Below, in pieces: positions 38,372 through 47,130 of a stretch of 51,623 bases of DNA. The stretch is taken from NCBI GenBank assembly GCA_025362015.1, contig JANYIO010000078.1:1-51623 (forward strand). Reading direction: 5' to 3'. Source of the stretch: Gammaproteobacteria bacterium. Lineage in GTDB: Bacteria > Pseudomonadota > Gammaproteobacteria > Pseudomonadales > Cellvibrionaceae. The first letter of the stretch is position 1. The number at the start of each line of letters is the position of its first letter. The translations under genes were made by a program, and so were the position numbers. The notes beneath the pieces were generated by a model. That model searched no databases, was not told the origin of the DNA, and saw only the letters and a list, made by a program, of their open reading frames with translations.

Positions 38372-38461
38372 AGTGAATGGCGTGTTGATGATTATTGCGT
38401 GGCGAGTTTGCTTAAGCAGGCCGCATTTCCGAGTCTTCTAATTATCATAAAGGTACTCATC

Positions 38462-39353
38462 ATGTTAAAAAAACGTCATTATAGGAACCAATCGCCCTAC
38501 CACTAAAACCGAGGGCTTACACACAGCGCCGGTATCTTTGGGAGATGGTTACCACACCTATGTATTGGAGTGGACTCCAAACTATATCGCCTGGTTTATA
38601 GAGGGTGCTGAAGTCCGTCGTATTACTGGCGGGCAATTTGTCACTGGCCTGACGAATCCACAGACAGCGCGGTTGAATATTTGGGCAGCCAATATCGCCG
38701 ATTGGGTTGGTCCATGGAGCGATGGCATTCTTCCCGTTTATCAATTTGTGAATTACATCGAATACAAAGCTTACAACGCATCTACCAATAGTTTTGTTGC
38801 TGGCTGGCGCGATGATTTCAACAGTTTTGATAGCAGTCGCTGGTCCAAAGGTAATTGGACATTTAATGAAAACTACGCCGACTTTGAGCCTAATAATGCC
38901 GTAGTAAAAAATGGTATTCTCGTACTCGCGTTAACCCGGGAAGGTGCAACCGGTTTTACCGGAACAGTACCTGTCGATAATGGCAGTACTCCTGTTGTTG
39001 TGCATATTGAAGCGGAAAATTTTAATGAAGTAGGTGGCTCGGTCGTAGTTGCGGGGGGCGTAGTGGGTTACATAGATGCGGGTGAATGGTTCAAATATAC
39101 CAACGTGAATATTCCTGCTGCGGGCACTTACAAAGTTGAGTATCGCGTTGCCTCAGCATTGACTACAGCGCAGTTTACGTTAGATAGAGATGGCACTGGT
39201 CTAGGCACTATTAGCGTACCTAATACTGGTGGGTGGGGTACTTATACCACCATTTCGCACAATATTTACTTGAATGCGGGTGTACAGAATTTGGCTATTT
39301 ATGCCAATAGCGGCGGCTTCAATATTGATTGGATTAATCTGACTAAAATTTAA
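38462..39353 (+). pseudogene. Remnant of a circularly permuted GH16 lichenase with CBM6
   Basis: The conceptual protein aligns from HTYVLEWTPNYIAW through QFVNYIEYKAY and DDFNSFDSSRWSKGNWTF to LVLALTRE. This matches the circularly permuted Fibrobacter succinogenes type of 1,3-1,4-beta-glucanase, where the family's usual N-terminal part follows the C-terminal part. A CBM6 ends the protein. Everything before about VIIGTNRPTTKTEG is missing, including the catalytic ExDxE segment and most of the signal peptide. The surviving leader ATG at 38462, 90 bases after the operator-like motif, is out of frame with the domain. The first in-frame ATG is at 38538. A deletion of about half the catalytic domain explains this. 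Confidence 0.8.
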
Positions 39354-39369
39354 TTTGCTGGAAGACTTG

Positions 39370-39398
39370 GGGGGTGCTTGTTCACCCTCATTTTTTTT
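39370..39398 (+). terminator. Terminator after the GH16 remnant
   Basis: The hairpin gggtg-cttgtt-caccc (39372-39387) is followed by TCA and eight T. It sits 17 bases after the stop codon and faces the converging AraC gene. Confidence 0.8.
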
Positions 39399-39487
39399 GG
39401 TGGAATTTGGGTTACGCTTATTTTTGCTTTCGCGCTCTTTTTTATTCGTTATCGCTAGGTTTTATTCGTTAGGGTAAAGTTTAATCA

Positions 39488-40624
39488 TTAAGATTTATTG
39501 GTTGCGTGCTGTTCCGCCGTCATTCCCGTATAGCGTTTAAAAAAGCGGTGAAAGGCAGATTTACTGTTAAAGCCTGATTCCAACAAAATATCGAGGATGG
39601 TCGTGTCCGCAAACTGTGGATCGACCAACATTTCCTTCGCGCGATTTACGCGATATGCGTTCACAAACTCAAAAAAATTAGTGTCGAAGTGTTTGTTAAT
39701 AATGGCCGACACTTCGCGATAATGAATGCCCACCTGTTTCGCAAACTCCTCAATATTCAAATTTTGGCGCAAATAAAGTTGCTTAACTTCCATCCCTTGT
39801 TGAATGCGGGTGAGGAGATCAGGCGACGCTTCCACTGATGCAATGGGTAGTTTTTCTTTGCGAGAATCCTTGGTCTCCAGTAATTGATGCGCATATAGCA
39901 AGCTGTAAATAAAAAATGCGTTTACCAGCACGAAGGTAAAGTAGTTATCAACAATACCAAAACTATCGGCGAGGGCAGTAACTGCTGATTGGCCGAGAAT
40001 ATGTACAAACAAAGACCAGGACCAACTCAGCGCAAAGCCCAAAGTCAACAACATAAGCCACTGCGGCCCTTCAAGGCTCAAGCTGGAATAGAACTCTTTC
40101 AATTGTTGCTTGTAACGGCTCGCCACCCAAACCGCACTGACCGCATAGGCTACAGGCACTACCTTTAGATAATTCCACAGGGTATTGGTGATCCCGACAA
40201 TAAAACCTGTTTCATCCGCAGCAATAAAACGCAGCTTGTCGTTGTCAATACCAGCAATCAAAAGTAACCCCAACGTAGGTAGCAGATTTAATAAGTGCAC
40301 CGCATCGCGCGCGCGCAAACGAAAGCTTTCGCGAGTGCTAGCTACTACATATAAATACAAACACACACTCTTACCAACAACCGCCAACACTAGCCCATAA
40401 GCAATCGCTGCCTTAGCCAGCGGCGAACTGAAGTGCAGATAATCATTCCAGAGAAGTAAATTGCTGCACGCGCCCACACCTACCGCCACAAAAAATAATG
40501 CGAGTAAGCGCGAGGCAATTTCTTTTTGCTTGGAAAGCAATAACTGAAAAATAGCCAGCAACACACAACCTGAAAGCGTCAGTACCAGAATTAAATCATG
40601 AATATTGAAGATCGGTATTTTCAT
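39488..40624 (-). CDS. Membrane-anchored AraC-family transcriptional regulator (second)
   Basis: The 378-residue protein has about seven hydrophobic N-terminal segments, then a C-terminal AraC domain. That domain includes LNIEEFAKQVGIHYREVSAI and ILDILLESGFNSKSAFHRFF followed by RYTGMTAEQH. It is divergent from a TonB receptor with 415 bases between; the 19-bp motif copy B lies 58 bases before its start. The design matches the regulator at 31.5 kb, so each receptor in this region appears paired with its own AraC-type sensor. Confidence 0.88.
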   Translation of the reverse strand: MKIPIFNIHDLILVLTLSGCVLLAIFQLLLSKQKEIASRLLALFFVAVGVGACSNLLLWNDYLHFSSPLAKAAIAYGLVLAVVGKSVCLYLYVVASTRESFRLRARDAVHLLNLLPTLGLLLIAGIDNDKLRFIAADETGFIVGITNTLWNYLKVVPVAYAVSAVWVASRYKQQLKEFYSSLSLEGPQWLMLLTLGFALSWSWSLFVHILGQSAVTALADSFGIVDNYFTFVLVNAFFIYSLLYAHQLLETKDSRKEKLPIASVEASPDLLTRIQQGMEVKQLYLRQNLNIEEFAKQVGIHYREVSAIINKHFDTNFFEFVNAYRVNRAKEMLVDPQFADTTILDILLESGFNSKSAFHRFFKRYTGMTAEQHATNKS

Positions 40625-40681
40625 TCAGTTCGCTCGTATTGAATTTGAATTTGAATTTTTATAGTCACCATTTTAGACAAA

Positions 40682-40700
40682 GTGCGCAAACTGGTGCGAC
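40682..40700 (+). promoter_or_regulatory. Candidate AraC-type operator (copy B) between the AraC gene and TonB receptor
   Basis: It is identical over 19 bases to 38353-38371. The similarity continues over roughly 120 bases, through to a GTG at 40792 opening a 41-codon frame that resembles no gene. This copy may be both the receptor/regulator operator and the scar of a duplicated GH16-type leader. Confidence 0.65.
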
Positions 40701-41039
40701 TGAATATGGCGCGCAGGTGATTATTAGACGGAGAGCTTGTTTCAGTAAGCGAACAAATAGTATGTCGGTAATCACATAAAAGGTCCTTATCGTGTTGGAT
40801 CCCCCGTATTACGCACGAATTTATAACAGCAGTTCTCTTCCTTCCCATGAACTTCTTATTGTGGCAGCGAGCAGGCGCTTTGTCATGGGGCAGCAAAAGG
40901 TGCTGTTTAAAAATTAATCGCTGCAAAGTTTGAATTCTTGTAGCGATTTTTGTTGTACCAGTAAATTTACCAATTCATTGAAAGTTTACTGTTTAGTTGT
41001 AGAAAAATCAGAAATATATAAATTAATAACGAGGCAGCC

Positions 41040-44015
41040 ATGAACTCATCAAACAGAACCAACAATCAACCGTCACCACGGATGTTATTTAAAAAAAATA
41101 TACTTGCCATGTGCATCATGGCGTTAAGTACGCAAACTTTCGCACAAACAGTCACTAAAACAAATACAACGAATACACCAGACCAAAATCTTGAAGAAGT
41201 TGTTGTTACAGGCTTTCGGCCAAATTTACAAAATGCTCAGGAAATTAAACGCAACGCAGCAACCTTTGTCGATGCTATTTCCGCAGAAGACATAGGCTCG
41301 CTACCGGATAAAAGCGTCACCGAATCCTTACAACGTGTGCCCGGAGTAGCGCTTGAGCGCTATGCAGCAGCATTGGATCCAGATCACTTCTCCATAGAAG
41401 GTAGCGGTATAACTTTACGCGGTTTGCCGCAAACACGCAGTGAATTTAATGGCCGCGACAGTTTTTCAGCAAACAGTGGCCGCGGTTTAAGTTTTCAAGA
41501 TGTGCCACCGGAATTAATGGCCAAAGTTGAGGTATTTAAAAATCAATCGGCAGATATGATTGAAGGTGGTATTTCCGGCACGGTTAATCTCACCACACGC
41601 AAACCTTTTGATTCAGCTAAACAAATTATCGCGTTTACGGCTATTGAGGATTACGCCGACTTAAGTAAAGAAACCCAACCGAGTTTTTCCGGCCTTTATA
41701 GCAACCAATGGGATACAGCTTCAGGTAATTATGGCCTTCTTATCAGCCTTGCCGATTCTAAATTAACCACCCGAACCGATGGTGTGCGTGAAGGTAGATT
41801 GCCTAGAGATGCCAATGGTACACCTATGCAAAGTGATGTAGTTGTCGACGGCCAAACGGTAAAACGCTGGCTGCCGCTTAACGCAGGCCTGAGCTCTACT
41901 ATTCAAGAGCGTGAACGCAAGGGCGCATCTCTGGTCGCGCAATGGAGTAATCCTGCAGATAATCTGGAGGCCACTTTCGAATATTTGCGTTCAGATGCAA
42001 CACAAGATTGGACCGAACATACTTTATCAAATGATGATAACCCAGGTACGCCTTCGGCCGATTCAACCTACAACGATACAAACTTTACCAGCGGTACATT
42101 GCTAAACGTTGATAACTACGATGCTACAACACGCAGAAGTCACCGAGTGTCACTCGTAGAAGATTATTCGTTACATCTGAAATATACACCAACGGAGGAG
42201 CTAACTATTTCCGGTGATGCGCAATATGTAAAAAGTAATACTCAGGCGTTTGATGTCAGTTTTTTTGCGGGCATCAAAGCTTCATCGAAAATGGATTTCC
42301 GCAGCAATAGTCCGTCAGTGATGGCCATTGCGCCTACGGATACTGCCACCCCTGAAAATTATTTTCTTGATCCTGCCAATTATTACTATAAAGCGGCGAT
42401 GGATCATTTGGAAGACAATGATGGTGACGAGTCTGCCTATCGTTTGGATGCTAAATATGAATTAAATGAAGGTTGGGTAAAATCTGTAGAAACGGGAATA
42501 CGTTTTTCTGATCGCGATCAAACGACACGCTTTTCTAAATATAACTGGGGAGTGTTGTCGGAGACTTGGGCAGCATCAAACGGTAGAAAATATTTTGATG
42601 GGATTTACGATAACACCCCATGGGATGGCCAACATAACGGTGGCAGTTACGACGTTCCCGGATATCAAACTACTGCGCCAGACAATTTTTTCCGCAGTAA
42701 AAATAGTGGCGTGCGAGGTCGAAGTTTCCTGGTGCCCAGTGAAGCTTTAGTTAAAGATTATGCCAGCTTCGTGGCAGCGGTAAAACCTTTTGGTTTTGTT
42801 GATATTGCTTCGCGTGGCACAGGCACCAGTGTTTATCTCGACAATGAAATTAATGGCATCACTGAAAGCAACGAAGCTATTTATGCAAAATTAAATTTTG
42901 GCAATGACAGTGATACTTTAATGGGTAATCTAGGTTTGCGTTATGTGCATGTAGAAAATGAAGCTATTGGTGCATTGACTTACTCAACCCCCATTTCTGC
43001 TGATATTCAGCCACTGCTTCCCGCTGACGATATAATCTTTTCCGACGGTAAACAAGGCGCTAAAAATACTGTTAACAATTCCACTAATAAATTGCTGCCG
43101 AGTTTTAACATCAAATATTTATTCAGTGATGAATTACAAGGCCGCTTTGCAGTATCAAAAGCCATCAGCTTTCCGGATTTAGGTAACATTCGCAATTATA
43201 CTTCAATCTATCCGGTATTGAATGTGGTTAGTGTTAATGGTGTAGCGCAATCTGCCACCATTGAATATAACGCAAACGCCGGCAATCCCCATCTTAAACC
43301 GATGGAATCGATTAATTACGATGCATCGGTTGAATGGTATTTTGCTAAAGGCAGTTCAGTATTTGCTGGTGTATTTTATAAAGATCTCAGTAACTTTTTT
43401 GCCAATGCTGCGGTGCCCACATCGTTTACTAACAACGGTGTTACACGCACAGTAAATGTTGATCAAGCAATCAACCAAGGCAACTCGGTTGTCACTGGTT
43501 TGGAATTTGGTTATCAACAATTTTACGATATGTTGCCCGCACCCTTTGATGGATTTGGTAGCCAATTCAATATCACTTTATTGGATCAATCCGGCACGGT
43601 TCCCAACTCAGGTTTGGATTTAGGGAACCCACCAGATAAAACACCGGGCCTAGGTGCCAAGCCGATTTTCAAAGTGCCTTTGCAAGGTCTGTCGGACACT
43701 ACTTACAACATTGTCGGCATGTATGAAAAGGGCGCGGTGTCAGTTCGTGTGGCTTACAACTGGCGTTCAGAATATTTGCTCACCACTCGCGATGTCATTA
43801 CCCGATTGCCAATTTATAGTATGCCTTCCGGACAAATGGATGCGTCAATTGCTTACCAAATAAATGACAATTTCAAAATAGCATTGGAAGGGTCTAATTT
43901 ATTGAATGAAATGACACATACGTCTATGCAAGTGGACGAAGCTGGAACTAAATTAAAACGTAACTTTTTCATAAACGATCGTCGCTTATCGCTAGTATTA
44001 AAGGGCCAGTTCTAG
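41040..44015 (+). CDS. TonB-dependent receptor (second)
   Basis: The 991-residue receptor starts after GAGGC, with a signal peptide ending near TFAQ. The plug has LEEVVVTGFRPNLQN and SAEDIGSLPDKSVTESLQR. The barrel ends in RRLSLVLKGQF, with a terminal aromatic residue as outer-membrane proteins require. It belongs to the same Xanthomonas/Caulobacter-type subfamily as the receptor at 33.7 kb. The AraC-type regulator upstream and the shared 19-bp motif suggest induction by the same glucan-type signal. It stands alone, with a terminator behind it. Confidence 0.92.
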   Translation: MNSSNRTNNQPSPRMLFKKNILAMCIMALSTQTFAQTVTKTNTTNTPDQNLEEVVVTGFRPNLQNAQEIKRNAATFVDAISAEDIGSLPDKSVTESLQRVPGVALERYAAALDPDHFSIEGSGITLRGLPQTRSEFNGRDSFSANSGRGLSFQDVPPELMAKVEVFKNQSADMIEGGISGTVNLTTRKPFDSAKQIIAFTAIEDYADLSKETQPSFSGLYSNQWDTASGNYGLLISLADSKLTTRTDGVREGRLPRDANGTPMQSDVVVDGQTVKRWLPLNAGLSSTIQERERKGASLVAQWSNPADNLEATFEYLRSDATQDWTEHTLSNDDNPGTPSADSTYNDTNFTSGTLLNVDNYDATTRRSHRVSLVEDYSLHLKYTPTEELTISGDAQYVKSNTQAFDVSFFAGIKASSKMDFRSNSPSVMAIAPTDTATPENYFLDPANYYYKAAMDHLEDNDGDESAYRLDAKYELNEGWVKSVETGIRFSDRDQTTRFSKYNWGVLSETWAASNGRKYFDGIYDNTPWDGQHNGGSYDVPGYQTTAPDNFFRSKNSGVRGRSFLVPSEALVKDYASFVAAVKPFGFVDIASRGTGTSVYLDNEINGITESNEAIYAKLNFGNDSDTLMGNLGLRYVHVENEAIGALTYSTPISADIQPLLPADDIIFSDGKQGAKNTVNNSTNKLLPSFNIKYLFSDELQGRFAVSKAISFPDLGNIRNYTSIYPVLNVVSVNGVAQSATIEYNANAGNPHLKPMESINYDASVEWYFAKGSSVFAGVFYKDLSNFFANAAVPTSFTNNGVTRTVNVDQAINQGNSVVTGLEFGYQQFYDMLPAPFDGFGSQFNITLLDQSGTVPNSGLDLGNPPDKTPGLGAKPIFKVPLQGLSDTTYNIVGMYEKGAVSVRVAYNWRSEYLLTTRDVITRLPIYSMPSGQMDASIAYQINDNFKIALEGSNLLNEMTHTSMQVDEAGTKLKRNFFINDRRLSLVLKGQF

Positions 44016-44037
44016 TTATTTATCTATGTCAAAAAAT

Positions 44038-44073
44038 AAAACACACAGGCGTTAATGCCTGTGTGTGTTTTTG
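44038..44073 (+). terminator. Terminator of the second TonB receptor gene
   Basis: A ten-base stem acacacaggc / gcctgtgtgt around the loop gttaat (44041-44066) is followed by a T-rich tail. It lies about 25 bases after the stop. Confidence 0.9.
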
Positions 44074-44177
44074 TTTAAATTTTTTTATTTTCCAGCAGCG
44101 TTGCTACCTTTTCATTAAAATCTAGTGTGATAATGTGCGTGTTATTTTTAATGAGAAAATATTTAAATCTATTGAGG

Positions 44178-45275
44178 GGCGGATTCAACCGCGAAGTGCA
44201 TAACTCAACCCGTATAGGAAAAGAGATCAGCTGCCTGTAAGCTCGTCGCTTTTTCTCCGGCAAGAGATATGAGATGAGAACTTACAAGCAACTGACCTAC
44301 GAACAACGATGCCAGATTGAAGCGCTAAAGAAAAGCGGTATTAGTCAGCAAGCGATAGCAACGATAATAACCGTTAGTCAATCAAGTGTTTCAAGAGAGT
44401 TAACCCGCAACACGGGATTGCGCGGTTATCGTCACGATCAAGCACATAGAAACTCGATTGAGCGACGACAGGCAACAGCTAAGCCGCACAAAATGACAGC
44501 GAAGTTAATTGACGAAATTGACGATAAAATTTTTTTGAAGTGGAGCCCAGAGCAAATCAGTGGCTGGCTACTGGTTAATGAAGATACCTGTATCAGCCAT
44601 GAAATTATTTATCAACATGTGTGGGCAGATAAGGCGGCTGGTGGTGATTTATATAAACAGTTGCGACGGCGAGCCAGAAAATACAAGGTGCGTGGTAGCA
44701 ATGGGAAAACTCGCAGCGGCCAGATTAAGAACCGCATTAGCATTGATGAGCGACCCATTGTTGTTGATGAAAAAAGTCGCGTAGGCGATTGGGAAATTGA
44801 TACCGTTATCGGCAAAAACCACAGTGGCGCGCTGGTGACAATTGTTGAACGAGCAACGTTGTTTACGGTATCGATGCGAGTAAACAGTAAGCACGCTAAA
44901 GAAGTCACGGCGGCCACGCTTGCCCTGTTGATGCCCTTTAAAGGGCTTGTTCATACGATCACGTCAGACAACGGAAAAGAGTTTGCGTATCACGAAAAAA
45001 TTGCAAAGGGCTTGGCGTGTGAGTTTTATTTTGCTCATCCGTACCACTCCTGGGAGCGCGGCTTAAACGAAAATACGAATGGCCTATTGCGGCAATACTT
45101 CCCGAAAAGTACGGATTTTAAAACGGTGAGCGTAACAGCAGTAAAAAAATCAGTCGATCAATTAAACAATCGACCCAGAAAAACATTGTCATTCAAAACG
45201 CCCGCTGCTTTAATGCAAAAAGAAATGGCGGCTTTAGCTGCTTAAACAGTTATGCACTTCGCGGTTGAATCCGCC
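44178..45275. mobile_element. IS30-family insertion sequence, 1098 bp
   Basis: Perfect 28-bp inverted repeats are at 44178-44205 and 45248-45275; both begin GGCGGATTC read from outside. They enclose a single intact transposase gene. The length and gene organisation fit the IS30 family. No clear target duplication is visible (left flank attgagg, right flank gattaat). It lies just past the receptor's terminator, next to a decayed gene. Confidence 0.92.
44274..45245 (+). CDS. IS30-family transposase
   Basis: The 323-residue protein has an N-terminal helix-turn-helix (YKQLTYEQRCQIEAL and SQQAIATIITVSQSSVSREL) and an integrase-type DDE domain. The first Asp is in VGDWEIDTVIG, the second in TSDNGKEF, and the catalytic Glu in SWERGLNENTNGLLRQY. 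All three are present, so the element may be active. The frame is intact and ends three bases before the right inverted repeat. Confidence 0.94.
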   Translation: MRTYKQLTYEQRCQIEALKKSGISQQAIATIITVSQSSVSRELTRNTGLRGYRHDQAHRNSIERRQATAKPHKMTAKLIDEIDDKIFLKWSPEQISGWLLVNEDTCISHEIIYQHVWADKAAGGDLYKQLRRRARKYKVRGSNGKTRSGQIKNRISIDERPIVVDEKSRVGDWEIDTVIGKNHSGALVTIVERATLFTVSMRVNSKHAKEVTAATLALLMPFKGLVHTITSDNGKEFAYHEKIAKGLACEFYFAHPYHSWERGLNENTNGLLRQYFPKSTDFKTVSVTAVKKSVDQLNNRPRKTLSFKTPAALMQKEMAALAA

Positions 45276-45305
45276 GATTAATAAAACCTGCCCCAACAAG
45301 TTTAA

Positions 45306-45602
45306 AATTGTTCAACGTCGGAAGTTAGGTGCGATGGTGAAGTATTCCAGAATTTGAGACAATCTGTTTACCATAGTCGAATCCTTAGCCAAGTTATTAT
45401 TAACGGTAAAATATCTGTAATTCCAGCAAAGACTAGATTACCAAAAACGCTAATTGCCGGTGTAAAATCTGTGGCAGATTTACAGGATGGTATTGGAAAA
45501 ACCGCGACTTTTTAGCGACCTAATTCGGTTGATATATCTGCCGATGGGAAAGTCTTATATATTCTGGACTTTAATACTGCAGATGTCAGGGCGATTCTTT
45601 AG
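45306..45602 (+). pseudogene. Decayed fragment, beta-propeller (SMP-30/NHL-like) type
   Basis: An open stretch from 45306 encodes DGEVFQNLRQSVYHSR and later LIAGVKSVADLQDG. A TAG follows near 45513, and the same frame then gives PNSVDISADGKVLYILDFNT before a TAG at 45600-45602. The last part resembles a blade of a beta-propeller. There is no start codon or ribosome binding site. It adjoins the right end of the IS30 element and looks like the remains of a gene. The rest of 45276-45754 shows no gene. Confidence 0.45.
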
Positions 45603-45754
45603 GCTTTTGGAAATATTTCGTAGCTTTAGTCCCGATTAAGAGCGGCAAATGGTTGAGAAGTAATTGGGTAGAAAACGTAAACTTGTAAGTATTGTTAAAT
45701 TAATTTTCCCCGCCATAGATCCGCCATGCGATCAATAACGGGGAAAAGCATAGA

Positions 45755-46948
45755 TTAGTTTGGCTTAAGAGTAATCCCAAACAAAATGTTAATAACAGGA
45801 AGCTTGCGAATAATTTCAAACAGCAACAAACAAGCGATAGCAACTAATAAAATAATGAGCACAGGCTCAATCGCAGGGCCGAGTTTAAGCGGAACTAAAA
45901 AGTAGGCAAAAGTGATAATCAACGTTTGATGCAAAATATAAAAGCAAAATACACCGCTGTTTAAATAGCGAATTGTCGGATTGCTGGATGTGAATTTATA
46001 TTGCGCCCAGGCAATAATACAAATCATCCACAGCCAGGCATTGGCCGACCAAATAAATCCATTTATTTGCTTTGCGATTAAGCCGTCGCCCAATGATCCG
46101 CCATTAAACGCAAATAAAATATACGCATAAGAAATTGTTGCAGCAAACAATAAAAACCAACGTTGTGCTGAAAAGCGAATCCATACACTGGGCATCCGCA
46201 CTAATACAAATCCCATCAAAAAACTAAACAATGAGCGCGCATGATTAAACCAATCGTGTACAAAATTATGTGTAACGGGATTTTTTTCATAGAGCAGCCA
46301 GCCTATTCCATAAAAAATGAAAATCGGTACGAAAATTACCACGGGCATGGAAATGTGATTGCTCAATTTTTTCCAAAAAGAAATTAATTTTCTAACAATA
46401 ATCAGTGGATAAATTGCCCAAAGGATCAGGCTATACGCGAGTAGATACGGCAAAAACCATAAATGATTCCAGGTAAGTTGCATTTTGCCGATGGTTTTGT
46501 GGGTCGCAAACTCTGCACTGGTTTGGTCAAGATAGATGTACCAGAAATGCCAAAAATTCGGGCAGACAATTACACCGGTACTATTGGCTTCCACATACAC
46601 CTGCGGTACAACAATCACTAACATTCCAAAGACCAAAGGTAATAGAAGTAATGGCACTCGCCTGCGAAAAAATAGCCAGTGTGAGTGGCTTGCGAGAAGA
46701 AAAGATAGAGCGGCACCGCTGATTAAAAATAACAACGACATACGCCATTGGTTCGACCAAAGCATGATGTTAGTGAGGAACTTGCTGCTGTAAGTGCTTT
46801 TGTAATGCCAACCCCAACCCTCCGCATAAAGCATTCCTACGTGATACAAAATCAATAAGCCGAATGCTAATACACGTAACCAATCCAGTTCTATCAAGCG
46901 CGCGCTTGTGGAATTTTGTTGAGCTACAGAGGGCGCCAAGTGGGTCAT
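45755..46948 (-). CDS. Integral membrane acyltransferase (acyltransferase 3 family)
   Basis: The 397-residue protein has about ten membrane segments and begins with the family pattern RLIELDWLRVLAFGLLILYHVGM, whose His is the family's conserved residue. It also contains HLWFLPYLLAYSLIL, typical of the group that includes glucan succinyl/acyl transferases such as OpgC. It probably transfers an acyl group to a cell-surface or periplasmic glycan. It is divergent from a LytTR regulator, with 182 bases between the starts, and is a plausible target of that regulator. Confidence 0.82.
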   Translation of the reverse strand: MTHLAPSVAQQNSTSARLIELDWLRVLAFGLLILYHVGMLYAEGWGWHYKSTYSSKFLTNIMLWSNQWRMSLLFLISGAALSFLLASHSHWLFFRRRVPLLLLPLVFGMLVIVVPQVYVEANSTGVIVCPNFWHFWYIYLDQTSAEFATHKTIGKMQLTWNHLWFLPYLLAYSLILWAIYPLIIVRKLISFWKKLSNHISMPVVIFVPIFIFYGIGWLLYEKNPVTHNFVHDWFNHARSLFSFLMGFVLVRMPSVWIRFSAQRWFLLFAATISYAYILFAFNGGSLGDGLIAKQINGFIWSANAWLWMICIIAWAQYKFTSSNPTIRYLNSGVFCFYILHQTLIITFAYFLVPLKLGPAIEPVLIILLVAIACLLLFEIIRKLPVINILFGITLKPN

Positions 46949-47037
46949 AGTTAAACTTCCTTTCGCAATAGAGAAAGCGTTATGCTAGACGAAGTGAGTT
47001 TGGCAAAGAGATACTAAGTGATTGTTCTACATGGATA

Positions 47038-47077
47038 TGTGACAGGCGGCAGCGGGGTGTGACGGGAATAGTGACGG
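47038..47077 (+). promoter_or_regulatory. Candidate LytTR binding repeats
   Basis: TGTGACAGG at 47038-47046 and TGTGACGGG at 47058-47066 start 20 bases apart, close to the spacing of LytTR direct repeats. A third related AGTGACGG starts at 47070. They lie between the acyltransferase and the LytTR gene, about 55-90 bases before the latter's ATG. Confidence 0.5.
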
Positions 47078-47130
47078 ATTGATCAGCAAGCCCTACAGTA
47101 GTGCTATTGCTAATTTCATACGGAGAAATA

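Noticed and set aside
40621-40926. 101-codon minus-strand frame before the second AraC gene
   Set aside because: It runs through the operator copy B with no family resemblance, and overlaps the promoter region of the AraC gene.
44171-45282. Target-site duplication around the IS30 element
   Set aside because: The flanks attgagg and gattaat share no convincing 2-3 base repeat at the element's exact ends.
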